64,000 nucleotides of DNA from Akebia trifoliata. Taxonomy: Eukaryota > Streptophyta > Magnoliopsida > Ranunculales > Lardizabalaceae. Where the stretch lies: NCBI GenBank assembly GCA_017979445.1, contig CM030706.1, positions 7,171,595 through 7,235,594 on the forward strand, in the 5' to 3' direction. Positions 22,916 through 35,150 of the stretch are shown here, piece by piece. The position numbers were made by a program, and so were the translations under genes. Below the pieces are notes generated by a model. The model saw nothing but the letters and a program-made list of their open reading frames with translations, made no database searches and had not been told where the DNA came from. Each line of letters opens with the position of its first letter. The stretch's first letter is position 1.

Positions 22916-24373
22916 ATATGGCTTCGTCCCCAGACCCCCGATAATCAACGTGCAAACTCCACATGTTACAAATTAAATGGGTCGTTAACGGATCATCAAA
23001 AGATCCGATTTGAATCCACGACAATCTCCATATATAAGAATAGAAGACATAACCCAACAGTTTCTTGACAATGAAAACAATGATTTCTTGGGGAAAAATC
23101 AGGTGATATGATCATAGAATAAATATAGGATTCAGCCTTAGAAATTGTAAGGTACGTACTAGATGTCATGTAAAGAGAAAAACCAGCCAAAATGGGATAA
23201 TTGATTCCACTGCATTATATCTAAAATCTGACATTATTTTTGTGAGACAAGACTGACTTAAAGCATCTTCAATTGAATTCTCATGACAAACTTCTTGTTC
23301 ATTGGATGATCTAACTTCATTTCAACGAAACATAAATGACAGTTTCATATCGAATTATTACATATATTTTCTTATCAATAGCTTGAGAACTAGTCATATT
23401 CAGTTGTCATACACTTTTCATTTGGATATGCAAGGCAGTTTCATTAACCAACAGAAGGGAAAAAAAAGGCAGAAGTGGAAGCTAAAGCAATGGTTAAGAA
23501 AACTAACAACTTAGCAACCCAAGGAAAAGAGGAAAAACTAAAAAACAAGACCATCATGTTGGTGCAAACACCAAAAATACAATGAAGCTCATACTCTTAT
23601 CAGATGAAATAATATATTCCCATCTAAAGGTGAAATTTTTCGAAGAAGTTTCTAAGAAGACCCCTTTGAACTCTTCTTAAAGTGGACATCACAAAAAGGG
23701 AATCTATCCCTACTTCCTTCCCTCCGAAAGCTCTAGCATGCTTCATTCCTTCTACATGAAAGAGACCTATTACTTGGCTTTGAAAGATTTCCTATTTAAA
23801 TTGAACTCCACCTAAGTTGATGCAAGACCATGAAGATAATCCCTAGGATAATGAATCTAAGACCATACGTAAAGCCTTCCTCTAAGCCAGGGTTTCAATT
23901 AGATGCTCAATACATATTTCCAAGCTCAATTTCAATGCAAAAATAACCAAAGAAGTAGTGCTGATTTGTTGGGCAGCAAATTAATAAGGTCTTGAGAAGT
24001 TTTAGGCTTAAAAAACGGAAGACGGTTAGGTTTCGGGTTGTTGGTTAGGTGCTAAACAGCAAGTAGGGCTTGGAAAAACAAGGTTTAAAGTGGTTTAGGT
24101 CCAGTAAAAAAAATCAATAATTTGTTGTAAATAATATAAAAGTATTTAAATACTAAAAAAAGCCCTAAAGCAAAGAGATCGAAATATCTAAATTATCCTG
24201 TGTTGCGGAAAGAAAGGAATAGCAGGATTTTCGAGGACAACGAGTACTCTTTTCAGGATGACAACTTACTCTGTGTTGGGATTCTTGTTCTTTTGGGAAC
24301 AAGTTTTCAAGGAGTATAAGAGAGTGTTTTCTGATGATTTTTTTTTTATTAGATGGGATGTAATTTGTAATTT
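22916..24373. other. Unassigned AT-rich DNA
   Basis: No array homology, no convincing ORF and no recognisable element. It is probably the 5' flank or intron of the MADS-box fragment to the right, but nothing in it matches MADS or K-domain coding sequence. Confidence 0.5.
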
Positions 24374-24802
24374 GGGCCATGTTTGGTATAATGCAAATGA
24401 TTTGCTGGAATCTAATTTACAAATGCTTGGTTACATTCTGAAAATTATTTGCTTGAACCTCTTAAACCCTTTACAAATTTCAGCAAATAGTTTGCAGCCT
24501 AAACAGTGTTGCAAATTATTTGTGGTATAAAGCTTTTGCATGGTACCAAGCAGGCAGGGGCAGATTTAGAGTGGGGGCTCTTGCCCCCACAAGAGTTTTC
24601 AAATTCTACAGATTAATGTGCTATTACGACATATTTTAGGGGCGGATAAAGAAATTTATCACTATTGCCCCCACAATTTTTTTCCCTCTCTTAGTTGCCC
24701 CCACAACTATTTTATTTATCTTAATTGTCCCTAGAATTTTTTTTTCTACTCTTGGTTGCCCCACATGAGCAAAATCTTGGCTCCGCCCCTACAACCAGGG
24801 CC
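24374..24802. mobile_element. MITE with a second MITE inserted at its right end
   Basis: The left end gggccatgtttggtataatg mirrors the right end gcatggtaccaagcagg plus gcc, once the nested element at 24555-24791 and one copy of its duplication are removed. It has no ORF of interest. A target-site duplication is not visible. Confidence 0.55.
24555..24791. mobile_element. hAT-type MITE, 237 bp
   Basis: The left end caggggcagatttag and reverse-complemented right end taggggcggagccaag form a hAT-like inverted repeat. It is flanked by 8-bp duplications caagcagg (24547-24554) and caaccagg (24792-24799), 7 of 8 matching, which fits the 8-bp hAT signature. The interior has gcccccac repeats. Confidence 0.75.
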
Positions 24803-25968
24803 TTTGAGTCTAATTAATTTTTTTGTTTTCTTTTTCTTGTACCTCTGTGGGTAGGTCACCTCAGCCTCCTTTTTTTTATTGATTTTTTTTTTTTATTTAT
24901 ATACTTATAAAACAACCTAAACTACCCTTAACTTAAAGATAAAAAATTACAAAAATTCCTAATTATCACAATTTTATCTCCCTTATATTTTTGACCTATA
25001 TAAGCTTTTAATAAAAAGACATAATAAATTTACCAAACTACCTCCCCCCCCCCCCAACAAAAAAATAAAAAATAAAAAAAAAAACAACTATACTAAGATC
25101 ATGTACTAAAAACATAAAAATAAACCCAAATATAAGATCCAAATATAAAAAAAGTAACTAAAACCTTTAAATAAAACATAAAGTAAAAATCTTAAGTTGA
25201 AATTTGTATGTATGATATCCTCATCGGTTATGGATGTTGCCTTTATTTGTATATTGAGTTCTCTTTATTGGAAACATAGGAGGTTCTGTTTTTACAAGAA
25301 CGAACCTTTTTTGTCTCTTTCTTTGTGTTTTTTTACTCTTCTAGTATTGACTTGTGGGTATGGCTACATATCGTATACTCTTGTGATCATGTGTGTGATC
25401 TACGTGATTGTCAATTTTTGGTTTTGGATGTGCTAAAGTCCATCACATACATAACCAACCAAATCAAAAACAAAACAAAAATAAATAAAATCAACAGTTA
25501 CGTTATTGTTGCTGAAATCTTCTATCAAACTCATGCATGTATGCTTAGTTATGTGTTTTTCCAATTTTGAATCTTTATATGGATCTTTTATTCTTATGCC
25601 TTCTATTGGTGTTCTACAATCTAGCTTGATGGATGGTAAATTTTATTAAGCTGAAATTCACCTAATACAAATGCCAATGCTTAGGCTATGCTAAGAATGT
25701 TTGAGGAAGTTTTGGGTGCAATTGTTATGTATCATCATGATTCACAATTTATCTATCACAAAATTCTTGCTGCCTGTTTTTCTTCTTTTTGGTTATGGTG
25801 TTCTTCACGGTGTATGAACTCCCATTCTAAGCACTTGTTATAGAACATTGGGCACTCAATCTTTGGAATGCCCTTTTCAGTAATGGTAGTCATGAATGTA
25901 TATTCGGGAAATCCATGCGTTGGTTGTTTTCCCTTGAATGATAATTCCACATGGTTTTATCCTTTCAG
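24803..25968. other. Noncoding, probably intronic to the MADS fragment
   Basis: AT-rich, with a poly-C run near 25047 and A-rich tracts. The short ORFs at 25197-25570 show no known motif. No upstream MADS exon could be found here. Confidence 0.45.
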
Positions 25969-26546
25969 CTATTGGACTCATCTAGATAAGATCACCAATA
26001 CAGAACATCTCAGGGCAATGCAAGAATCTCTCAAGGAATCGCTTAATCGCATTCGAACACATAAGGTAAGGCCTACATTTTATATAGTTGGTTTCTTTGA
26101 TTACAAATTTGATGATTCTGCTTTGCTCATATACGTTTTTCTTTCATTCTACTCCCCAAACATTTTAGATCAATAACTTCTAATTTAAAATTACAGAACG
26201 TAACTATCATTTATAGGTCTAGTAATTGACCTGAAAGGATGATGTCATACATTGATACCATCTACTTCAACTTGGCAGGAAAATTTTGGTAAGCAGCAAC
26301 TTGTGTCACTAGAATGCACTAATCAGGTAACAATTGTTCTATTGTTGTAAATTTCTCTAAATTGGTTTATGGGTGCAGAAATGGGAAAGTTCTCACGTAA
26401 ATTAGTTTGATCTTGTAGTTTCAGATTGGGATGCATTTACCCTTGGCAGTGGGAGGAGAGCAGCATCCTCAACACCTAGCATGGATTCCTACTAATGACA
26501 CTGAACTTATGATGCTACCTAAGGATCCAAACTTACTGCCTCGGAG
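25969..26546 (+). pseudogene. MIKC*-type MADS-box (AGL65/AGL30-like) fragment, three internal exons
   Basis: Three exons with good splice sites: 25969-26065 (acceptor tcctttcag, donor ataag/gtaagg), 26279-26326 (acceptor cttggcag, donor caatcag-like aatcag/gtaac) and 26419-26546 (acceptor tcttgtag, donor cggag/gtgagt). Joined in frame they read YWTHLDKITNTEHL, SLKESLNRIRTHK, ENFGKQQLVSLECTNQ, then GMHLPLAVGGEQ and LPKDPNLLPRR. This matches the K-domain end and C-terminal region of pollen-type MIKC* MADS proteins as I know them. The DNA-binding MADS domain and early K exons are not found upstream, so the fragment cannot encode a transcription factor. The last exon lies 11.8 kb away at 38385, beyond a LINE. 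Confidence 0.75.
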
Positions 26547-28167
26547 GTGAGTGTGCTACTTAAATTTAAGCTTTTGTATTTAATACTCCAAAACTTGCAG
26601 TTTTGAAATTTTGAATTTTATTAAATTGTTGAATAAGTTAAATTATCAAGCACAACCATGTATAATTGGGGCAAAAATAAAGCAAATTGAAGTTTTTCAT
26701 ATTTTTTGAGTTATCAATCCAAAATCCTTTAATTGTGCATGGTTCCAATGTAAATGCATCATAGATACATAGACCTCTGAAGCCTCTTTTTTTTCAACAA
26801 GCAAGTGAGTTAGTAGGTGAAGGCGGGTTTTGAACCAGGTTGTGGTATCAACAATCACGCACTTCAACCAACTTAGCAAGTTGGCACCTTCACGTAGACC
26901 TCTGAAACCCATTTTTCAAGAAAATACCGAAAAGAAAAAAAACTGTTCTAAAAATTTCCTTATTACCTTTAAATAGAAAAAAAATGTTCTTGATCCACTT
27001 TATCAATTGATTAGAGTGACAAATATCCAACAACCAATCATAGTGGATTTGTCATTTTTTTATTTACAATGCTAGAAAAATCACATCATTTATAGGGGGA
27101 CATAAATTTGAGAATTGAAATATTTCGAGCAATTATTGCACTATATTAATGCATATTGCAACATTTCAGTCAAAATTTGTTGTACAGCGAAATTCAAATA
27201 CAAATGAACAGTGGTTTCATGAAATAGTTTGTCAAATATATACGGAATGAAAGCTTAAGTGATATTTCCTGTCAAATTCCTTTGGAAATGGAAATATTTC
27301 TGAAATTTGTGGAAATCTAATAAAATGCCAATGACCTTATATTACCTATTATATGCTTGTTCCTAATCCATGATTTTAATGGAGGCCATGATATTGTTGT
27401 GATACCAGATTTCAGCCATCTCTGTTGTGGCATATGTGTAAGTAGTTGCTGTTTTTTACACCGTTTTTAAAACTGTTATAATGTTTTTTTTTATATAGTT
27501 TTTTAATAATAATATGTTATCACTTATCCAACGTAAAATCATCGTTAGCATTATCTTCATGAACCATTTTTCCTATTCAACTTTATTTTGAGCCTATCTC
27601 CCCTTTTAGAGCTTTCAACATGCACCAAATATCTCAAACAAATTTATCTTATCTTCTATTTAAACTATTCATAGAAATAAGTACCACTTTATTTTGTACT
27701 TAGTGCTGAATTTGTCTATCCTAGTCTTACACACTAAATATAGTAATAATGTTAGAGGCCCTTACAAGTTACAACTGTTAAAATGGTGAAGGAGGGTTAA
27801 ATTATAGGTCAGTTGACCCCCTTTTTATGTTATTTTTAGAGAGCTTCTATCGGCACCCCAACAAGATTCTCTTTTTCTTTTTATACTAGATTTCTATTTT
27901 TTGGGTTTAAGATTTTATATGAGCCTGATCATAATTGTAAATAACTACTGAAATTGTTTGAATTAGTCTTATAATGTTTTGTTCTACTGAGATAATAATT
28001 ATACCCAAACCTTTGTAATGTTTGATGAATGGTCTGTTTTAATCTTTAATTCAGGTTTGAGAAATAATTTAGGAAATTGAGGTGTAATAAGTAAAAGTTG
28101 GGGTGCCAATAACAGCTCTCTATTTTAAATCATTAATTGTGTCTGCCTTGTGTTTATGCGGTTCAGG
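26547..28167 (+). other. Intron of the MADS fragment
   Basis: Runs from the gtgagt donor to an acceptor-like sequence ending ttatgcggttcag at 28166. It is AT-rich and includes the SINE at 26785-26894. The base after the acceptor (G at 28167) is what the reading frame needs as the first base of the last exon. Confidence 0.55.
26785..26894 (-). mobile_element. tRNA-derived SINE, minus strand
   Basis: On the minus strand it has a box A-like element (gctaagttggttgaag), a box B-like element (ggttcaaaacc) and an A-tail (T8 on the plus strand). It is flanked by 15-bp duplications tagacctctgaagcc (26770-26784) and tagacctctgaaacc (26895-26909), one mismatch apart. It sits in the intron after the third MADS exon. 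Confidence 0.85.
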
Positions 28168-28353
28168 TGGTTGGACTAAGAGCTTGGTATGCTAACTGTA
28201 ATAGCATCGCAAAGACCTAGGCGAGAAACAATCAAGGTTAGACAGATAGAGACCGTTGGGGGGGGGGGGCCAAAACCAGAGTTGGAACATCGGTAGGGCC
28301 TAGCGCGGTGGGCTTTATACGAGACGGACCGAACAACTAGACCTGGTGGTCCA

Positions 28354-29064
28354 TTGATTCATGAGTTTAATATTCGGGCCGATCGTGGGATGGAGCAGAT
28401 TTCTGGGCCAGGCCCGTTTTATGCAATGGGCGCCTCCCAACCCAATCGTGAGACATACCAGCAGCTGCTTAACCACATGGGCCCAGCTATTAACCAACAG
28501 CTTAACGAACAGCCCGAAAACGAAGTGGAAAAGTTCTCTGGATCAGGCGGCCCATTATATTCAGGGGGCAGTCCACAGCCCGATAGTGAGATAGTCGAGT
28601 TGGTTAACAAAGTAGGCCCAGCGCATAGTGTCCTTAATGTGCAGCCCGTTGGTGAGGTGGAGATATTCTCTGGATCAGGCGGCCCATCATTTGCAGTGGG
28701 CAGTTCCCTGCCCAATTGTGAGACAGATTAGCTGCCTAACCATGTAGGCCCAGCGTTTAATACTCAGCCCTCTTACGAGACGATTGAAAGGCACAATCCA
28801 GGTCCAACGCATTCAAATGTATGCATTCAGTCTGTTTCTGATTTGGCTCAAATAGTTGGTCCGGATAGAGAAGTGAATACAAAAGAGGGTGTTATAGTTA
28901 CAACAGATAGGGTTTTAGCAAGTGAAAGCGCCAGTGGATTGGTAGGGCCGAAACCTTCGAGCCCTATATTCTTGGAAGGGGATCTCATTAAGGACATGAT
29001 GAAGATGGAGGCAGTTGGGGCTGGTGGTCTAGATAAGATCGGCTATCAGGAAGATGATGTAGAG
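28354..29064 (+). pseudogene. LINE first-ORF region with internal repeats, cut by Copia
   Basis: Open except for one TAG at 28729-28731. It carries an imperfect repeat of about 43 residues with a core like FSGSGGP, seen at about 28535 and 28670, rich in Gly, Pro and Ser. The coding strand is GC-rich compared with its surroundings. The frame continues directly at 33879 if the Copia and one TAGAG are removed. No DUF4283 or CCHC knuckle is seen, so the 5' part may be missing. Confidence 0.6.
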
Positions 29065-29361
29065 TGTTAAGAAAAGTTGAATGGTTAAGGAAAATGGACT
29101 ATTAAGAAAAGTTGAATGGTTAAGGAAAGTGGACTGAATCATATCTCCTGGATTACCAAAGATTCAGTCCATAGATATATTACTTGATTTCAGCACCAAA
29201 TTAGTGTGAATCATATTCTAAACATAGAAAATCCAGCTGGTTGAATCAATCAAAAAATGTGGCCTGTAATCTCTTGTGTAAGTAAATACAAAGCTTTCTT
29301 TCTCTAAAAGAGTCAGAGAAGAAGAGCACAATTCTCTCCCTTTATATTATTTACTTTCACA
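29065..29361 (+). repeat. Copia-2 5' LTR
   Basis: 297 bp, starting tg and ending ca. The first 70 bases contain a 33-bp tandem duplication (ttaagaaaagttgaatgg twice). By eye it differs from the 3' LTR at roughly fifteen positions. Confidence 0.95.
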
Positions 29362-29499
29362 TGGTATCAGAGCACTCACGCTCTGCACAATATTTCAACC
29401 ATTGCGACTTCTATTTCCTCCACCATTCCGACCAACATCCATCGATATCTTCCAACCAAATTATCACCAACAAACTACCTCATATGGCGATCACAATTT

Positions 29500-30250
29500 T
29501 TGCCATTGCTAAAAGGATATGATTTGATGGGGTTTGTGGATGGATCAAATCTATGTCCATCTAAATTTACAGATAAAAACTCTTTAGACATCAATCCTGA
29601 ATTCATAGCATGGCATCGCCAAGACCAACTACTACTTAGTTGGATCATTTCCTCATTAACAGAATCTGTTGCTGCTCAAGTCGTAGGACTCACCACATCT
29701 CGAGAAGTGTGGAATCATCTTGCTGCAACGTTTGCCGGCCATTCAAAGGGACGAATCATGCAACTTCAAATGCAACTCCATTAAATGAAGAAGGGCGGTG
29801 ACACAATGTCAGAATATCTCTTAAATGCTAAAATTATTGCAGATCAACTGGCCATGGCATCTAGACCAGTTGATGATGAAGATTACATTTTGTATGTTCT
29901 TGGTGGACTAAGTCCAGAATAAGCGCCATTTGTGACATCTGTCACCACTCATGATGCCCAAATTTGAATCTTTGATCTACAAGGTCTTCTTCTAAGCGAA
30001 GAAATCCATATCAATGATGTCGTAACATATCAAACAACATTAGTATTAATGCTGCTGTTAAAACCTTGTTCCCACCAAACCGTGGGAAACAAGATTTCAA
30101 AGGAAAGGGGCCCAATCAACATCGTGGTCGTGGACGAAGCCAACACTATGGACGTGGTACACCATTACCACATTTCAATCAAAACAATGGTCGATCCCTA
30201 TGCCAAGTTTGTAACCGGGTTGGTCACACTACTTTACAATGCCATCACCA
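29500..30250 (+). pseudogene. Copia-2 gag remnant
   Basis: Reads GYDLMGFVDG, WHRQDQLLLSWIISSL and HLAATFAGHSKGRIMQLQMQL, the usual Copia Gag order, then stops at a TAA at 29782-29784 and continues in pieces. The zinc knuckle survives as CQVCNRVGHTTLQCHH near 30200. Confidence 0.8.
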
Positions 30251-30339
30251 ATTTAATCATGCATTTCTTCTAGATAATGGCACTCCACCAACTGCCTTAT
30301 ATGCAACCCCAAATGCATCATCATCTCATGCCCTTTACA

Positions 30340-31573
30340 CTTCCCAGAATTATCCTCATAAGGTTTGGTATCCAGATTCTGGGGCCACAAATCATATCAC
30401 TTCTGAACTCAGCAATCTCAATGTTCACATTGATTATAATGGTAAAGAGATGGTGAAAGTTGGAAATGGAACAGGTTTGGACATACATCATATTGGACAC
30501 TCTAATTTGCCTACAAAGTCCTTTAATTTTCATCTTAAAGATATGCTACATGTTCTTGCAATAACCAAAAACTTATTATATGTTTCTTGCTTTACTCAAG
30601 ATAATAACGTATTTTTTGAATTTCATCCTTCTCATTTTACCATCAAAGATCGATGTTCAGGGAAGATACTCCATCAAAGACTGAATACCAATAGGCTTTA
30701 TGAATTCGTCCCTCACCATGAAAACAAGCATAAAACATCTCTTATTGGCAAGATGCAATCTCTTAAACAATGGCATAATTGGCTTGGTTTCCCAGCATTT
30801 TGTACTATTCGTCAAATTCTCAACAAACATGGTCTTCCACTCATTTCGGATAAAGGATCAGGAGTATGTGTAGCATGTCAACTAGGCAAATCTCACAAAT
30901 TTCCTTTTTCAAGGTCTATGTCTATAAGCAGTGGCCCATTGGATCTCATCTATTCCGATGTATGGGGCGTCTCTCCTATACCATCTATAGAGGGACATCG
31001 TTATTATGTCCATTCTTAGACAATTTTTCTAAGTTGACATGGGTGTATCCTTTTTTTAATAAATCTGAGGTATTATCCACCTTTCAGAAATTCAAGTCAT
31101 TAGTTGAAAATCAGTTTTCTCAGAAAATTAAAGAGTTTCAATCTGATTGGGGAGGAGAATTCCGTTCACTTTCATTGTATTTAAGCGATTGTGGGATCGT
31201 ACATCGCGTATCATGCCCTCATACGCATGAACAAAATGGTACTGCAGAAAGAAAGCATAGACACATAGTGGAAACGGGACTATCTCTAATGGCACATAGT
31301 TCCATTCCTCTTCAATTTTGGAATCATGCATTTGAAGTAACAGTTCACCTCATTAATCGGCTTCCAACTCAGAATCTTAATAATATATCTCCATGGGAAA
31401 AATTGTATGGAGGTGTACTGGACTATCCCTCATTACGCATTTTCGGTTGTGTTTGCTATCCCTTACTTCATCTTTATAACTCTCACAAATTACAGTACCG
31501 CTCAGCCATGTGTGTTTTTATCGGATATAGTTCACGCCATCGTGGCTACAAATGCTTTAGTCTCACCACCTGA
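30340..31573 (+). pseudogene. Copia-2 protease and integrase
   Basis: The protease active site DSGATNH is intact near 30377. The GAG-pre-integrase HHCC region has CVACQLGKSHKFPF. The integrase core has YSDVWG, FLDNFSK and NGTAERKHRH, the expected acidic triad. There is a frame change and stop around 31017. Confidence 0.85.
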
Positions 31574-32049
31574 GATCATCATCACTCGCCATGTCATCTT
31601 TGATGAAGATAAATTCCCTTTTACCATACCAAATCATTCCTCAATCCAATGCCCAGCCATATCCATGTCATATCCTACCTCACCACCACCAATATATTCT
31701 TCTCTTCATATAAACCAGCCTTCCCCTCCAACTACTTCTCCTAGTGCACCCCCACATGCCTCTACACCTACCAACTCCCTTAATCAATCCTTACCTCATC
31801 CAACTGCCTCTACAAACTCCCCTAGTACAACTAACATAATCAACCCCCAGTCCAATGAAGCAGTTACTAATCCCTTTACATCTCTACCTATGCCTTGTCC
31901 CACTCAAACACCACCATCCCATACTCATCATATGACTACCAGACTTAAGGCTGGCACCCACAAACCCAACAACAAATATTTGTCTTCCTCTATCTTTCAA
32001 ACATATACAGCCACAAAACATCCATTAGCTCCTCCTGATACTATTGACA

Positions 32050-33591
32050 TTGAACCCACTTATTTTACCTAAGCCTCCAAATTCCTTAAATGGCGAAAAG
32101 CAATGTCTTCTGAATTTGATGCTCTCATACGGAATGGTACTTGGATTCTCACACCTCCACCGGGCCATCGTAAAATCATTGGAAGTAAATGGATCTTCAA
32201 AATCAAACGTTGTGCGAATGGTTCCATTGAACGTCATAAGGCCTGCTTAGTCGCTAAAGGGTATAATCAACAAGAAGGAGTTGATTACACAGATACTTTT
32301 AGCCCAGTCGTGAAACCAACCACAATTAGAATTGTCCTTTCTATCGTTGTCTCAAAAGGATGGCCAATCCACCAACTTGACGTCAATAACGCCTTTTTCT
32401 ACGGCAATTTAATGGAAGAATTATATATGGCCCAACCCCCAGGCTTTGTTGACAAGCAACATCCTCATCATGTGTGCCAATTAAGGAAGTCACTTTATGG
32501 TCTAAAACAAGCCCCACGTGCTTGGTTTCATCGACTTAGCTCTTTTCTTCTTGAACTTGGCTTTGTCGGCTCCAAAACTAATACATCTTTGTTTATCTAC
32601 CGCCGCGATGGAATTATCATCTTCTTCCTTGTCTACGTTGACGATATTTTTGTGACTAGTAATCAAGATACAGCTCTCTCTTACCTTCTCTCTCGGCTTG
32701 GGAAAGAATTTTTCATTAAGGACTTGGGTGTATTACAATACTTTTTGGGCATCCAGCCTTCACCTTTCTCAGCGCAAGTACATATATGAAATTCTTCGTC
32801 AAACAAAAATGGATGGTTCAAAGCCTATCACTACTCCGATTGCATCAAACAGCAAGTTGTCAAGGCACTCAGGCACTCCCATGCTTAATCCCACCTTATA
32901 TCGTAGCACCGTTGGCGTTCTCCAATATGTGACTCTCACTAGGCCTGATATCTCATTCGCGGTTAATAAGGCATGTCAATTCATGCAACAACCTACTGAA
33001 GATCATTGGGCACTTGTCAAAAGGATTTTATGATACCTAAAACATACTGCCACTCATGGCTTTCGCATTGATCGGTGTCCATCACTCCATCTATCCGCCT
33101 ACAGGAATGTCGATTGGGCTGGTTGTCTCGATGACCGCAAATCCTAAGGTAGCTACCTAATTTTTTTGGGCTCCAATCTTATCTCTTGGCAATCTCGCAA
33201 ACAACCGACAGTGGCCCGTTCGAGCACTGAGAGTGAATATCGTGCCCTAGCAGGGGCAGCTGCTGAACTTACTTGGCTTCAATCTCTACTGTATGAGCTC
33301 GGCTTGTTCCTATCTCATTCACCTACTATATTGTGTGACAACATTGGCGTAACATATTTATCTGTCAACCCTGTCTTCCATGCTCGAACAAAGCATGTTG
33401 AAATTGATTTCCACTTTGATAGAGATAAAGTGGCTAAAGGTGATCTTCAAGTTCGGTTCATTTCCACGAAGGATCAACTTGTTGATATCGTAACTAAGGG
33501 TCTCTCTACTACCCGCTTCCACCATCTTTGCAACAAACTCACCATCACACCCGTGACGTCAAGTTTGAGAGGGCATATTAAAGAAAACTGA
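32050..33591 (+). pseudogene. Copia-2 reverse transcriptase and RNase H
   Basis: The RT frame 32103-32789 has WIFKIKR, HQLDVNNAFFYG, SLYGLKQAPRAW and the catalytic YVDD at 32634-32645. It then shifts frame, with DGSKPITTPIASNSKL and GVLQYVTLTRPDI in 32809-33033. RNase H (33166-33591) keeps SSTESEYRAL and TKHVEIDFHF. Stops separate the three parts. The RT domain itself is open. Confidence 0.9.
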
Positions 33592-33873
33592 ATGGTTAAG
33601 GAAAATGGACTATTAAGGAAAATTGAATGGTTAAGGAAAGTGGACTGAATCATATCTCCTGGATTACCAAAGATTCAATCCATAGATATATTGCTTGATT
33701 TCAGCACCAAATTAGTGTGAATCATATTCTAAACATAGAAAATCCAGCTGGTTGAATCAATAAAAAAGATGTGGTCTGTAATCTCTTGTGTAAATAAATA
33801 CAAAGCCTTTTTTCTCTAAAAGAGTCAGAGAAGAAGAACACAATTCTCTCCCTTTATATTATTTACTTTCACA
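33576..33873 (+). repeat. Copia-2 3' LTR
   Basis: 298 bp. The expected TG start has become TA. The end, ttcaca, is intact and followed by the TAGAG duplication. Confidence 0.95.
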
Positions 33874-33878
33874 TAGAG

Positions 33879-35150
33879 ACAGTACCAATCGTCGAAGGGT
33901 CTATGGTGTTGGTCCATGAGGAACCGATAGTGTGTAAGCGATTATCTAGTGTTGGAACTCAGTCCGGAAGATATGAAGTGTTGCAACATGAGTTGGTAGA
34001 TGATTGGAAGTGGGGAGGAACATATGCCTTGGGACAGGAGATTTTCTATAGCTACTACAATTCGTTGAAGATTTGGATCTTCGGAGAAATGGTTGTGATA
34101 GTGGGGAGTTCGTAAATGGAGGAGAACACGATAGCTTTGTTATAGGAGACGTCATACAGGTGGAAATTGAAACGGATGTCATCCCCTTAGACATGGTAGA
34201 TAAAGAGGAGAGTTCAGGGAGCTGGGGAAGGAATAGATCGAAAAATCAAATAGTGGAAATACTAGATGACTGGATCATTTATAATCTGAGTGAAGTTAGT
34301 TGGGCTACTGGGTTGACTACAGAAGGGTTGTCAGAAGGTACCAATATTCTATTAGAGCTGGTACTTAAGAAACAGATTGGGATTGGCGAATTTTATGATC
34401 CACAAGACGAGGAACAAGCGAGTATCCGGGACGTGGTGGAATTAATCCTAAGTACAGAGGTGGATCAAGAGGAGACAAGATAGCAAAGTTGTCGAAGTAA
34501 AGGGAAAGGAATTGAGATGGTGGATGAAAATAAAGTGAAGAAGTTAAGGGTCAGATTGGTTAAAGAGGTCCAAGAACTGCAAAAATCAGGGGATATGATC
34601 AATACTGGAATGTCCTTAGTCTTAAGGAGCAGGAGGAAACTTAAGGTTGCGAATGACGATTAGACTTTTCTTTTAGAATGTGTGTGGACTCAAAAACAAG
34701 ATCAAAAGGGCTTTGATTAAGGCATTGCTTCAAGCACATAAGCCACACATTGTAATACTTCAAGAAACTAAATTAGACTAAGTGGATACGGCGGTGATAC
34801 GTAACATTTGTGGTGGTGGGAATGTGGGTTGGAAGGTTCTTACAGCAAATGGGACAACAGGGGGAGTTTGGGTGTTTTGGGACAAAAGGGTGATCGAGGT
34901 GGAGGATTCTTTATTGGGAGCCTTTTCTGTATCTATATTGTGTTGGTGTGTTGGAAGGAAGATAGTTGGACATTCTCAGGAGTGTACGGTCCTAATAAAA
35001 AGTGGAACGTAAGCAGTTCTGGAAGGAGTTGGATGGCGTGGGCAGTTATTGGAACTATCTGTGGTGCTTGGGAGGAGATTTCAACGTTATTAGGTTTGTA
35101 TGTGAGAAATAAGGAAGATCGCGGCTAACAACAAGGATGAGGAGATTTGG
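33879..35150 (+). pseudogene. LINE: rest of first ORF and endonuclease remnant
   Basis: Frames at 33879-34115 and 34073-34483 continue the acidic first-ORF region. From about 34655 the text reads NVCGLKNKIKRALIKALLQ and IVILQETKLD, the start of an L1 endonuclease (EEP fold), followed by GGVWVFWDKR. At least three stops or frameshifts break it. The catalytic histidine end of the domain was not located. Confidence 0.7.

Larger units (their letters stand above)
29065..33873 (+). mobile_element. Copia-2: complete Ty1/Copia element with TSD
   Basis: It has two LTRs (29065-29361 and 33576-33873), a primer-binding site tggtatcagagc at 29362, and a purine-rich tract aagtttgagaggg just before the 3' LTR. 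The duplication TAGAG lies at both ends (29060-29064 and 33874-33878). The order gag, protease, integrase, RT, RNase H is Ty1/Copia. The coding frame has several stops and frameshifts, so it is not autonomous. Confidence 0.95.

Noticed and set aside
28419..28715. Minus-strand 98-residue Pro/Ser-rich ORF
   Set aside because: Antisense of the repeat in the LINE first ORF.
29362..29390. tRNA-like sequence tggtatcagagc
   Set aside because: It is a retrotransposon primer-binding site directly after an LTR; there is no cloverleaf around it.
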